Below are positions 1 to 9,583 of a stretch of 64,000 bases of DNA, in pieces. Below the pieces are notes generated by a model. The model was not told the DNA's origin, made no database searches, and was given only the letters and a program-made list of their open reading frames with translations. This stretch comes from Micavibrio sp. GTDB taxonomy: Bacteria; Pseudomonadota; Alphaproteobacteria; Micavibrionales; UBA9664. Both the position numbers and the translations under genes were made by a program. The stretch lies in contig PAAR01000012.1 in NCBI GenBank assembly GCA_002699085.1, forward strand, positions 1 through 64,000, written 5' to 3'. Within the stretch, counting starts at the first letter, position 1; each line of letters starts with the position of its first letter.

Positions 1-824
<824 letters not shown>

Positions 825-1691
825 TTATTCGTGTAGAGAAGCGGCTATATCCGCCTCAATAGAAGCGTGCTCGTCATCGCCTGCTTCTTTGTCGTTATCA
901 TTGGCTGATTTGTCGGCAGGCATCGTACCACCCTGCTCTTTAACCCAAGCCGCAAAGTCCTCTTTACTGACAGCCTTAATCATAATTGGCATAAAGGCGT
1001 GATTAGTCCCGCATATCTCTGAACATTGGCCGTAATAGGTGCCTTCTTTTTCAATATAAGTCCAAGTCTCATTCAAACGGCCTGGTACTGCATCAGTCTT
1101 AACGCCAAAAGCTGGCATAGCGAATGAATGAAGCACATCGGCAGCTGTCACAAGAATTTGAATATTTGTCTCAATAGGCAATACAACTGCTTTATCTGTC
1201 TCAAGAAGTCGCAACTGACCTTCCTTAATTTCATCATCAGGAATCATATATGAAGAAAAACTAATATCGCCAAAATCAGGATATTCATAACCCCAATACC
1301 ACTGATACCCCGTTACTTTTAAAGTCATCTCAGGATCTGGTGTACGATCACCGTAAAATAATAATTTAAATGATGGCACAGCAATAACCATTAAGATAAT
1401 CACAGGAATAGCTGTCCAAACCACTTCAATCAATGTGTTATGCGTAAATTTAGAAGGGGTTGGATTGGCCTTTTTGTTAAAGCGAAAAATCACATATAAT
1501 AAAAGAAACAAGACGAATAAAACAATTGCCGTAATGATATATAAAAGCATTGTATGAAAATCATGCATCCGCTCTTTAACGGGCGAAAAGCTTGTTTGCA
1601 GATCCATTCCCCAGTTAACAGGGGCTTGTGCCGCCGCTGGCAATGAAGCAATGAATGTCGTGAAAAGCACAGTCAGAAAGGTTTTAATCAT
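825..1691 (-). CDS. ctaC: Cytochrome c oxidase subunit II
   Basis: The 288-residue CuA-carrying subunit that accepts electrons from cytochrome c in the periplasm. A signal peptide (about residues 1-21, ending AAAQA) is followed by two membrane helices (about 45-70 and 85-110), typical of the family. The aromatic electron-entry patch GYQWYWGYEYPD and the CuA site GQCSEICGTNHAFMPI, with both cysteines plus His and Met, are intact. The C-terminal tail is acidic and His-containing (DKSANDNDKEAGDDEH), which is a poorly conserved extension. It is the first gene of the ctaC-ctaD operon. The SCO-type protein at 18409-19029 is a plausible CuA assembly factor for it. Confidence 0.97.
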   Translation of the reverse strand: MIKTFLTVLFTTFIASLPAAAQAPVNWGMDLQTSFSPVKERMHDFHTMLLYIITAIVLFVLFLLLYVIFRFNKKANPTPSKFTHNTLIEVVWTAIPVIILMVIAVPSFKLLFYGDRTPDPEMTLKVTGYQWYWGYEYPDFGDISFSSYMIPDDEIKEGQLRLLETDKAVVLPIETNIQILVTAADVLHSFAMPAFGVKTDAVPGRLNETWTYIEKEGTYYGQCSEICGTNHAFMPIMIKAVSKEDFAAWVKEQGGTMPADKSANDNDKEAGDDEHASIEADIAASLHE

Positions 1692-1924
1692 ATTTTTTCT
1701 TTTACGTTATTTTTTTCGATGAGAACAGTATAGGCTCACCATCCAAATATTCAATAATCAATCTGCATTTAAACAGCAATGAAAATTTAAAAAAAATTAA
1801 ACCGCTCATTAATCTTTCACTAACTTTTTTGTTTTAGAACTACCGAAGGGGATCAAATAGGGGTTTATCTCTTACAGGCAATCGCCTACTATGTTCACAA
1901 TAGATTAAAAAAGGATATCACTTC

Positions 1925-2548
1925 ATGTATACAGATAAAAACTGGGTCAAAGTTACGGGCGAAGAAAAAGAAGGCTTTATTGAACAGGTTGATCCGATTG
2001 ACGGCAAACATAAAGCGTCTGTCGATACGACAAATGTTTCTTGGCGCCAGCTACCCTTCTATGAAAATATTGTCCTTATCCGTGTTCAAGATGATGCATG
2101 GGAGAAAAAAGGCCTTGTTGTTTATTATTTAGCCCGTGAAGGTCAACTATACCGTCTAAATGGCACAAGTCCGCCCATCCACGAAGTAAATGAAGTTGCG
2201 CCTATTAAGGTGACAGAAGATAATGTTTTAGACTATTTACGTTTCTTCTGCTTTTTCGTTCGTGGCGAAGAAGGACCATTCTTGATTGTTGAAGATATGG
2301 ACAATCCTTATTTACCATCCGCAAAACTTGATGAAGGTTCTTTAAAAGCGATTGAAGGCGCTATTCGTCCTGCGACTTATGAAGGTAAGAATGAAGATGG
2401 TCACTATATGTGTGACGGTATCGTTTATTATTCTAATGCGCTGTTCATTGCTAATTTTGCTATTCAACCAACCGGTATGATCGAAATGTTAGATGATGAT
2501 CCCGTTGTTGCTGATCTGCCTGCAAAAGTTGATGCGCCAGTAGCATAA
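1925..2548 (+). CDS. Hypothetical protein, 207 aa
   Basis: A soluble protein of 207 residues that I do not recognise. It has no signal peptide and no membrane helix. It is acidic and rich in aromatic residues, with a central segment LRFFCFFVRGEEGPFLIVED followed by a tail ending DLPAKVDAPVA. Alternating hydrophobic stretches suggest a mainly beta fold. The ATG at 1925 follows AAAAAAGGATATCACTTC, giving a usable ribosome-binding site (AAGGA). It stands alone: the oxidase operon diverges upstream and a strong intrinsic terminator follows 22 bases after the stop, so it is probably a monocistronic, expressed gene. No function is proposed. Confidence 0.85.
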   Translation: MYTDKNWVKVTGEEKEGFIEQVDPIDGKHKASVDTTNVSWRQLPFYENIVLIRVQDDAWEKKGLVVYYLAREGQLYRLNGTSPPIHEVNEVAPIKVTEDNVLDYLRFFCFFVRGEEGPFLIVEDMDNPYLPSAKLDEGSLKAIEGAIRPATYEGKNEDGHYMCDGIVYYSNALFIANFAIQPTGMIEMLDDDPVVADLPAKVDAPVA

Positions 2549-2569
2549 GCATACCGCATTAATGATTTC

Positions 2570-2598
2570 AAAAAAGCCAGCTTATCGCTGGCTTTTTT
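2570..2598 (+). terminator. Intrinsic terminator after the 207-aa gene
   Basis: A perfect 12-bp stem, AAAAAAGCCAGC and GCTGGCTTTTTT, around loop TTATC, ends in a T run. The symmetric A/T flanks mean it could work on both strands, but only the plus strand has a gene ending here. Confidence 0.92.
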
Positions 2599-2625
2599 CA
2601 TTTTATGCGATAGATTACTAGCATC

Positions 2626-3843
2626 ATGAAAACGGATTTTGATATTATTGTCGTTGGCGGTGGTTTAGCAGGACTTACAGCCGCTATTTTATTAGCTCAA
2701 TATAATTTTAAAGTACTATGTCTTGATGGACAAAAAGCCAAAGATGTCTTAACAGCTTCGCATGATGGGCGCACGACAGCTATTTCTTATGGTTCAAAGC
2801 TTCTACTTGAAAGCGGCGGATTGTGGTCAGACCTTGAAAAAGATGCCTGTCCAATCAAAGATATTCATATTCGTGACAGTAAAACGCCTACACTTCTACG
2901 ATTTCTATCAGAAGAAGTAGAAGGCCGCTCCTTTGGCTGGATCGTAGATAATCTGATCTTACGCCAACACCTTATACGCACAGCGCAAAATACGAAAAAT
3001 CTGACCTATAAAGACGGTATGGCCGCCACAGACTTTATCTTTGATATTAATAGCGCAACTGTCAAAACAGCTAAGAACAACTATACATCCAAGCTAATTA
3101 TCGGCGCAGATGGTCGAAACTCACCCACACGTCACGCCCTTGACATCCCTTCCAAATCTTGGAGTTACGGTCAATCCGCCATTGTCTTCTGGGTTACACA
3201 TACAAAACCACATGACAATATTGCTGTCGAACATTTCCGCGCTCAAGGGCCCTTTGCGATTTTACCAATGACCAGCACTGAAGACGGGCAATATAGATCA
3301 TCTGTCGTTTGGTCAGAGCACGGCGACTCACATTTTTTTAACGCAGATGATGAAAGTTTCTTAGCCGCTGTTCAAACCCGCTTTGGTGACTATTTCGGCC
3401 AAGTGCTTGAGACAGGCCAACGCTTCTCATATCCGCTCAGCTTTTCACATGCCGATTACTACATTGGTAAACGTGCTGTGCTTATTGCCGAGGCAGCGCA
3501 TGTTATGCACCCTATCGCTGGACAAGGGCTCAATATGTCTTTGCGTGATGTCGCCGCCCTCATTGAATGTGTCGTTGATGCCACAAAATTAGGACAAGAT
3601 ATCGGCCATACAGATATTCTTAATCGCTATCAGACATGGCGCAAAAATGATAACCGTATGATGGGCATGGCAACAGATGGCCTGAATAAGCTGTTCTCCA
3701 ATGATAATCCTGCGATACGTTTGATCCGCAATATAGGCTTAGAAGCTGTACGTCATTTCAAACCCGCTAAACAGCTTTTTATGCGTCAAGCCATGGGGCA
3801 TATGGGCAATCTCCCTAAACTCACCAAAGGTGAAAAACTGTGA
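2626..3843 (+). CDS. UbiH/UbiF-family FAD-dependent ring hydroxylase
   Basis: A 405-residue flavoprotein monooxygenase of the UbiH/UbiF/VisC family, which hydroxylates the aromatic ring during ubiquinone synthesis. The N-terminal dinucleotide-binding motif is VVGGGLAGLTAAILL. The central DG motif is GADGRNSPTRH. The second FAD motif reads AEAAHVMHPIAGQGLNMSLRDVA, where most family members have GDAAH; the acidic residue is Glu rather than Asp. Length is normal. It begins a three-gene run, with its stop overlapping the GTG start of the patatin gene by 4 bp. Which ring position it hydroxylates cannot be told from sequence alone, so no specific ubi symbol is assigned. Confidence 0.9.
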   Translation: MKTDFDIIVVGGGLAGLTAAILLAQYNFKVLCLDGQKAKDVLTASHDGRTTAISYGSKLLLESGGLWSDLEKDACPIKDIHIRDSKTPTLLRFLSEEVEGRSFGWIVDNLILRQHLIRTAQNTKNLTYKDGMAATDFIFDINSATVKTAKNNYTSKLIIGADGRNSPTRHALDIPSKSWSYGQSAIVFWVTHTKPHDNIAVEHFRAQGPFAILPMTSTEDGQYRSSVVWSEHGDSHFFNADDESFLAAVQTRFGDYFGQVLETGQRFSYPLSFSHADYYIGKRAVLIAEAAHVMHPIAGQGLNMSLRDVAALIECVVDATKLGQDIGHTDILNRYQTWRKNDNRMMGMATDGLNKLFSNDNPAIRLIRNIGLEAVRHFKPAKQLFMRQAMGHMGNLPKLTKGEKL

Positions 3844-4886
3844 GCGTTAAGACCATTAACATAGCCCTTCAAGGTGGCGGCTCACATGGTGCTTATACAT
3901 GGGGTATATTAGATGCGCTAAATGACGACGAGCGTATTGATATTGAAGGTATCTCAGCGACCTCTGCAGGCTCAATGAACGCTTGTGCTTATGCCAGCGG
4001 CAAACTAAAAAATGGCCGACAAGGGGCTAAAGATAATTTAGAAAAATTATGGGGTGCGATTAGTGATTACGGCCAAGTCTTTAACCCTATTCGCAAAAAT
4101 CCGCTGGATCAGGCCTTTCAACTCAACCCTCTCATGGCTGAATGGGATATGTCTGAAAGCATTGGTTTCTCAATGTTCGAGAGCTTAACGCATGTTGTCT
4201 CACCGTATCAGTTTAATCCACTTAATTACAATCCGCTCAGAGACATTATTAAGGATGTGATTGACTTTGATGCGCTCCATAATTGTCGTAACGAAAAACT
4301 TTTTATCAGCGCAACCAATGTCCGCAACGGTCAGGTCAAAATATTTGAAAATAAAGAGATTGATGAAGACGTGGTTATCGCTTCAACCTCGCTTCCTTAT
4401 ATGTTTCAAGCCGTTGAGATTGATGGCGAAGCCTATTGGGATGGCGGTTATATGGGCAACCCAGCGCTTTTCCCACTATTTTACAATGTGAAAAGCCGTG
4501 ATATTTTAATCGCTCATATTAATCCCATCGTACGAAACGAAATCCCACGTACCGCTATTGATATCCATAACCGCATTAATGAAGTGACGTTTAATTCCTC
4601 TCTTATAAAGGAATTACGCTCCATTGCCTTTGTTAAAAAACTCATTCACGGCGATATGATTAAAGATGAATTTAAAGATCAGTATAGAGATATTTTATTA
4701 CATTCTATTCGTGCTGATGAGACACTGAAAGATTTATCAATCGCCTCAAAATTCGATACCAGTTGGGACTTTCTTACTGATCTTCGTAATCGTGGCTATG
4801 TCGAGACACAAAATTGGCTGAAGAAAAATTTTAAACATTTAAACAAAGACTCAACGGTAGATTTAGTTGATACATTTTTAAATTAA
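3840..4886 (+). CDS. Patatin-like phospholipase
   Basis: A 348-residue serine acyl hydrolase of the patatin family, probably cleaving acyl esters of lipids. The oxyanion-hole motif GGGSHGAY lies at residues 12-19. The nucleophile elbow is SATSAGSM with Ser42 as predicted nucleophile; the first Gly of the usual GxSxG is Ala. The catalytic Asp is in YWDGGYMGNPALFPL (near residue 200). There is no signal peptide, so the protein is cytoplasmic or peripheral. The start is GTG at 3840, overlapping the end of the UbiH-family gene (GTGA), so translation is probably coupled. Physiological substrate is unknown; a role in membrane lipid or storage-polymer turnover is possible. Confidence 0.9.
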   Translation: MSVKTINIALQGGGSHGAYTWGILDALNDDERIDIEGISATSAGSMNACAYASGKLKNGRQGAKDNLEKLWGAISDYGQVFNPIRKNPLDQAFQLNPLMAEWDMSESIGFSMFESLTHVVSPYQFNPLNYNPLRDIIKDVIDFDALHNCRNEKLFISATNVRNGQVKIFENKEIDEDVVIASTSLPYMFQAVEIDGEAYWDGGYMGNPALFPLFYNVKSRDILIAHINPIVRNEIPRTAIDIHNRINEVTFNSSLIKELRSIAFVKKLIHGDMIKDEFKDQYRDILLHSIRADETLKDLSIASKFDTSWDFLTDLRNRGYVETQNWLKKNFKHLNKDSTVDLVDTFLN

Positions 4887-4901
4887 GTTACTCTCAAAAA
4901 T

Positions 4902-6068
4902 ATGAAATTATATAAAGGTGATGATCTATCTCGACTAACACATGTAAAAGCCAAAGACGTTTTGGCGTTTGTCGAAGACCTTAATGCTGTCCCCATCCGT
5001 GAATTACGTGACCAAAAACTTGTCGTAGCCGTTGGCACAGGCGGCACTATCTCAATGAAAATTACTGAAGATGGTAAATGGCTACCTGATCTTGATTTTG
5101 ATGACATCATGAAAAGAACTGACCCTACCTTGCAGGAAAAATTTGTCGTTAAAGGCTTTGACGCTTTTAAAATAGACAGCCCCCAAATGAATTATAGTCA
5201 TGTGCGTGACCTTGCTATCATCATGTCTTATATTTGGAACAATGCTCAAATCGCCTTCGCTGGATTTCTGATTCTACATGGTACAGACACTATGACTTAT
5301 TCATCCTCCGCTATTTCAATCATGATGGGACAAGGACTACAATTCTCCATTGTGTATACAGGCTCACAAAAACCGATCCAAGAACCGCTGAACGATGCCG
5401 CAGACAACGTTCGCAATGCCTTATACACACTCGAATCTTTGTATGATTGCAATATGGCCGAGGTCGTTGTTGTTATCGGCGATCATGCAGTCCTAGCGAC
5501 TGCTGCTGAAAAAATTGATGGCACACAGGCAAATGCATTTGGCGCACCCTTACATAAATATGTCGCTCGTTTCGACCGCTTAGAATATCCCGTTAAATTA
5601 GCCTCATGGCTTAAGCCTAGACGCACAGAAGCTTTTGTCCCTAAGATATGGGATGGCAATTACAGCCATACTTTGGTTGTTAAATCTTATCTTGGCTTAA
5701 ACCCGAATGTTGTTGAAGAACAAATGCGCCACAAAGATATAAAAGCCGTCATTTTATACTCTTATGGTGGCAATACGGCGGATGAAGCCGTCATTGATAT
5801 CATCATGCCTATCGCTAAAAAACGGCGCTTGAATGTCTATGTTGTCAGCCCTGTAGGTGCGGAGCTCAAAGCTACATATCCTTCTGTTCATCATATGCTT
5901 GCCGTTGGTATCACGCCTTTATATATGACCTTATCAGCAGCACTAGCGAAAATAGAATTATCTTTGCGCTTATTTCCCAAAAGCACAAAAGAGGCCGCTA
6001 AATTTATGATTGAAAACTATGTTGGTGAAATCCCAAATGAGAACTCTCGTTATATCGCCGAGAAATAA
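4902..6068 (+). CDS. Asparaginase/glutaminase family protein
   Basis: A 388-residue member of the L-asparaginase family, which hydrolyses asparagine to aspartate and ammonia. Both catalytic threonine motifs are present: VAVGTGGTIS (residues 42-51) and LILHGTDTMTYSS. The protein carries about 40 extra residues before the first motif compared with the usual type I enzymes and has no signal peptide, so a cytoplasmic location is expected. It follows the patatin gene by 15 bases and is probably the last gene of that operon; the downstream MFS genes run convergently, 1 bp away. Because the N-terminus and context are unusual, the exact amide substrate is uncertain. Confidence 0.9.
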   Translation: MKLYKGDDLSRLTHVKAKDVLAFVEDLNAVPIRELRDQKLVVAVGTGGTISMKITEDGKWLPDLDFDDIMKRTDPTLQEKFVVKGFDAFKIDSPQMNYSHVRDLAIIMSYIWNNAQIAFAGFLILHGTDTMTYSSSAISIMMGQGLQFSIVYTGSQKPIQEPLNDAADNVRNALYTLESLYDCNMAEVVVVIGDHAVLATAAEKIDGTQANAFGAPLHKYVARFDRLEYPVKLASWLKPRRTEAFVPKIWDGNYSHTLVVKSYLGLNPNVVEEQMRHKDIKAVILYSYGGNTADEAVIDIIMPIAKKRRLNVYVVSPVGAELKATYPSVHHMLAVGITPLYMTLSAALAKIELSLRLFPKSTKEAAKFMIENYVGEIPNENSRYIAEK

Positions 6069-6069
6069 A

Positions 6070-7299
6070 TCACGTCTCGACCATCACAGATAAAATAAGA
6101 AAAACTAAGCCCGTTATAATCGCCCCCATAAAAAATGCTAAGGGAGATATATATAACAGCGGTATCAAGACAAGTAGTAAAATTAACCGCCCTACGCCGA
6201 AACAAATCTCTCGACAAGCCATGCCCTCTAATGTTTTACCAGCATACCAACGACTATCTATCCCAACATTAATCATATGCGTGTACACTGCCCATAAAAT
6301 GACAGATGTCGTAAACGCAACGGGATAGGGCAAAAACAACCAAACAAGCCAACCAATCACAAAGATAAGACCCGCCAACATCAACTCATGCCCCTTACCC
6401 TTTTCGTAAAGCAATCCAGAAATCGGGCCGACAAAGAAACGAGCCACCACTTGCATACCCATCAAGAACCCCGTCATAAGAGCAGAAAACCCTAAAATTT
6501 TAAGCCAAATAGGCGCATAAAAGCTGACTAAGGCATTCATGCCGCCTTGCAACATTGTCAAAACAGATAAAGAACCACTTTTAATCATCAAGGCATAAGG
6601 TGCTACGAGAGAAGCTTTTGGATCAGCCACAAGCATCATCGCTGAGGGTTTCATATCAATGCCTGCTTGTGCCATATAGCTAAGCTTAGCATCCATATCT
6701 TGAGATTGAATAAACATCGCCGCCAATATAACCGCTGGTAAGATCAAACATATGCCTGCAAAAATTAAAAAAACAATCCCTGGCAGGAAAGTCAGCATAA
6801 ACCCTGCCGCCATTGACCCTGCGACAACACCAACTTTTAAACTAAGTTCTGACATACTCACTTCATGGCCACGGTTTTCATCAGTGGTCAAGCGGATCAT
6901 CATCATGTGATAAATGGCATAAAAGGGCTCAGTAATAAACGAGACGATAACCCCGACAGAAAAGGTAAGTATTGGGTCACCAGAAGTTGTGCTAAATAAA
7001 AACAACAACACCAAACCAATCCACTGCATCACAGTCAACATAGCAAAGACTGCTGTATTCATATAACGCCGTATCAACATCAAAATAAATGGTGCGACAA
7101 AGATGTTAGAGAACCCAAATTTTGCGATAAAGAAGCTAATAACAGGTGTCAGATCACTATCTGTGTAGTCAAATGCCAAATATATAAGCAAACCATAAAA
7201 GCCGAACGACCCCATAAAGGCACATATATAGAGCATACTACGCTCCATCGACATCAAAGGATCAATAAAAGATTTCTTTAAAAATGCGCCCAACCTCAT
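6070..7299 (-). CDS. MFS-like membrane transporter, second of a tandem pair
   Basis: A 409-residue polytopic membrane protein with about 12 hydrophobic segments, as in the major facilitator superfamily. It is clearly a paralogue of the gene immediately upstream: both begin with FLKKSFIDP, then MERxMLYxCAF, YGLLIYLAFDYT and LTPVxSFF. They also share MMIRLTTDxNRGHEVSMxELSLKVG, ARFFVGP-LYEKGKG and RWYAGKTLEGMACRE. The start ATG is 3 bases from the upstream stop, so the genes are co-transcribed and probably translationally coupled. Substrate is unknown. The conserved charged loop after helix 4 (RLTTDENRGHEVS) is characteristic of this pair and not a textbook MFS motif, so the superfamily call is tentative. 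Confidence 0.78.
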   Translation of the reverse strand: MRLGAFLKKSFIDPLMSMERSMLYICAFMGSFGFYGLLIYLAFDYTDSDLTPVISFFIAKFGFSNIFVAPFILMLIRRYMNTAVFAMLTVMQWIGLVLLFLFSTTSGDPILTFSVGVIVSFITEPFYAIYHMMMIRLTTDENRGHEVSMSELSLKVGVVAGSMAAGFMLTFLPGIVFLIFAGICLILPAVILAAMFIQSQDMDAKLSYMAQAGIDMKPSAMMLVADPKASLVAPYALMIKSGSLSVLTMLQGGMNALVSFYAPIWLKILGFSALMTGFLMGMQVVARFFVGPISGLLYEKGKGHELMLAGLIFVIGWLVWLFLPYPVAFTTSVILWAVYTHMINVGIDSRWYAGKTLEGMACREICFGVGRLILLLVLIPLLYISPLAFFMGAIITGLVFLILSVMVET

Positions 7300-7302
7300 A
7301 AT

Positions 7303-8559
7303 TTACTCTTTCACGACATTCCTTTTTGTATCCAATGATAGGGCGATAAGAAAGAACAGCAAACCAACCGCAGCAGAGCCCAAGAAAAAGATAAGGAATG
7401 AAATATTGAGAAGGGGAATAAGCCCAACTAATAAAGCCAAACGACCGATTCCAAAGCACACTTCTCGACACGCCATCCCTTCAAGGGTCTTGCCTGCATA
7501 CCAACGCCCATCTAAACCGACATTCATCATATGCGTGTAAATTGCCCACAGCACAACCGAGCCAACAAAAGCTGTTTCAGGCGGAAGGACTAACCACAAT
7601 ATCCAACTCGCACTAAAAATAAGAGATGACATGAATAGTTCTTGTCCCTTACCCTTTTCGTAAAGCCAGCCCGTTAAAGGCCCGACAAAGAAACGAGCCG
7701 TGATCTGCATTCCCAACACAAGAGAGGTGGCAAGGGCTGAGAACCCAACAAATTTTAGCCAGATGGGTGCATATATTGTCACCAGAGCCGACATCCCGCC
7801 TTGTAGAATTGTCAACAAAGTGATCGGTATATCTTTAAACAATAACTTAAAGGGCGCTAAGAAGGAAACATGTCGATCTGCCACTAATACAGTACCGCTT
7901 TGTTCCATCGGCATACCAGCCGTTTCCATGAAAGTTAATTTATCATCCATATTTTGCTTTTGCATGAACATGCCTGCCAAAAGGAAGGTTGGAATGATTA
8001 GGCAAATAGCCGAGAAAATGAGAAACACAATACCAGGTAAATAGGTCAGCATAAAACCAGCGGCGATACTACCTGACACAATACCCACCTTTAAACTAAG
8101 CTCTGCCATGCTCACTTCATGGCCACGATTTTTATCCGTAGTTAATCTAATCATCATCATTTGATAAACGGCAAAAAATGGTTCGGTAATCATTGAAATG
8201 ACCAAACCAATAAGAAATGTATGAACGGGATCCAACGGATTAATAAAGCCAATCGCAAAGGCTAGGCCTGCCATACCAGCCCATTGCAACACATTTAGAC
8301 CTGCAAAAACAAACCCATTTAAATAACGACGGATCAGAATAAGAATAATCGGCGCAATGACAATATGAGAGAGGACTATCTTACTCATAAAGAAACTTAC
8401 AACGGGGGTCAGATTGTCATGCGTGTAATCAAAGGCCAGATAGATCAATAAACCATACGACCCAAAGGCGCCTAAGAAAGCACAAAGATAGAGCATGGCA
8501 CGCTCCATCGAAGAAAAAGGATCTATAAATGATTTTTTTAAGAACTGACCAAAACCCAT
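7303..8559 (-). CDS. MFS-like membrane transporter, first of a tandem pair
   Basis: A 418-residue inner-membrane protein with about 12 hydrophobic segments, paralogous over its full length to the next gene downstream (6070-7299). The shared signatures include FLKKSFIDPFSSMERAMLYL, the charged loop RLTTDKNRGHEVSMAEL and WYAGKTLEGMACRE. It begins at an ATG at 8557-8559 and ends 3 bases before its partner. A divergent RimK gene lies upstream. The close similarity with conserved polar loops suggests duplication followed by retention, either for two related substrates or as a heterodimer. No substrate is inferred. Confidence 0.78.
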   Translation of the reverse strand: MGFGQFLKKSFIDPFSSMERAMLYLCAFLGAFGSYGLLIYLAFDYTHDNLTPVVSFFMSKIVLSHIVIAPIILILIRRYLNGFVFAGLNVLQWAGMAGLAFAIGFINPLDPVHTFLIGLVISMITEPFFAVYQMMMIRLTTDKNRGHEVSMAELSLKVGIVSGSIAAGFMLTYLPGIVFLIFSAICLIIPTFLLAGMFMQKQNMDDKLTFMETAGMPMEQSGTVLVADRHVSFLAPFKLLFKDIPITLLTILQGGMSALVTIYAPIWLKFVGFSALATSLVLGMQITARFFVGPLTGWLYEKGKGQELFMSSLIFSASWILWLVLPPETAFVGSVVLWAIYTHMMNVGLDGRWYAGKTLEGMACREVCFGIGRLALLVGLIPLLNISFLIFFLGSAAVGLLFFLIALSLDTKRNVVKE

Positions 8560-8669
8560 GACATAGAGCCTAGCATATTTGTATCGGTTACCATCTTATT
8601 TTTTCCTTGCGGAAGAGTGGGTTTCCTTATAGCTGTATTGCCTTACTTTTATATGGGAGGAGACTACAC

Positions 8670-9572
8670 ATGAAAATCGGTGTTTTATCACAGAATAAAG
8701 AACTATATTCGACAAAGCGTATTGCTGAAGCAGCGTTAGCCCGTGGACATGAGGTTAAAGTCATTGACGTGCTGAAAGGTTTTATGCGGATCAACTCGAC
8801 AAAACCTGAATATCACTATGAAGACGAGGTACTAGATTTTGATGCCGTAATTCCACGTGTCGCCGCAAGTGTCACATTCTACGGTACTGCAACGGTGCGT
8901 CAATTTGAGATGGCTGGCGTTTATGCACTCAATGGTTCACTGGCCATTACCCGTGCCCGTGATAAGCTGCGCGCACACCAAATTCTCTCTCAGAAAAAGC
9001 TTGGTATGCCAACAACAGTCTTTGCCCATTCGACAAGCCATGTTGATGAGTTGATTGAAATGGTTGGTGGTGCGCCTCTTATTATTAAATTACTTGAAGG
9101 GGCACAGGGTAAAGGTGTTGTTTTGGCAGAAACACGCAAAGCGGCACAATGTGTTATTGATGCCTTTCGTGGTCTTAATGCCCATTTCTTGGTACAAGAA
9201 TTTGTTAAAGAGTCAAAAGGTGCTGATATTCGTTGCTTTGTTATTGGCGATGATGTTGTCGCTACAATGATGCGCCAAGCCCAAGACGGTGACTTCCGTT
9301 CTAATTTGCATAGTGGCGGAGTAGGTATAAACGTAGAAATAACAGATGAAGAACGAAAACTAGCCCTCGCTGGTGCTCGAGCGATGAGTTTACAAGTAGC
9401 TGGGGTCGATATTATCCGCTCTGATCGTGGGCCAATGATCCTAGAAGTAAACTCTTCTCCTGGTCTTCAAGGCATTGAAGCGACATCTGGTTTAGACATT
9501 GCGACAATGATGATTGAGTATTTGGAAAAACAAGTAGGTTCAGATACGATAGATGACAGCAACAAAGGATAG
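8670..9572 (+). CDS. rimK: RimK-type alpha-L-glutamate ligase (ATP-grasp)
   Basis: A 300-residue ATP-grasp ligase of the RimK family, which adds glutamate residues to the C-terminus of ribosomal protein S6 in well-studied bacteria. The ATG at 8670 is chosen over upstream in-frame codons because GGGAGGAG ends 9 bases before it and the family N-terminus MKIGVLS starts there. Visible elements are [14 protein letters not shown], the ATP-grasp loop [15 protein letters not shown], the segment [20 protein letters not shown] and the metal-binding end [17 protein letters not shown]. It is followed after 11 bases by an aspartoacylase-family gene, so the two are co-transcribed. S6 is the likely but unproven acceptor. 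Confidence 0.93.
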   Translation: MKIGVLSQNKELYSTKRIAEAALARGHEVKVIDVLKGFMRINSTKPEYHYEDEVLDFDAVIPRVAASVTFYGTATVRQFEMAGVYALNGSLAITRARDKLRAHQILSQKKLGMPTTVFAHSTSHVDELIEMVGGAPLIIKLLEGAQGKGVVLAETRKAAQCVIDAFRGLNAHFLVQEFVKESKGADIRCFVIGDDVVATMMRQAQDGDFRSNLHSGGVGINVEITDEERKLALAGARAMSLQVAGVDIIRSDRGPMILEVNSSPGLQGIEATSGLDIATMMIEYLEKQVGSDTIDDSNKG

Positions 9573-9583
9573 AAGCGTCTCAC

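Noticed and set aside
3840-4886. Loss of activity in the patatin protein because of ATSAG in place of GxSxG
   Set aside because: The oxyanion GGGSHG, nucleophile Ser and DGG Asp are all present; Ala in place of the first Gly is a small change at a tolerated position.
8607-8669. An N-terminal extension of RimK by 21 residues
   Set aside because: The family starts at MKIGVLS, and GGGAGGAG stands at the right distance from the ATG at 8670.
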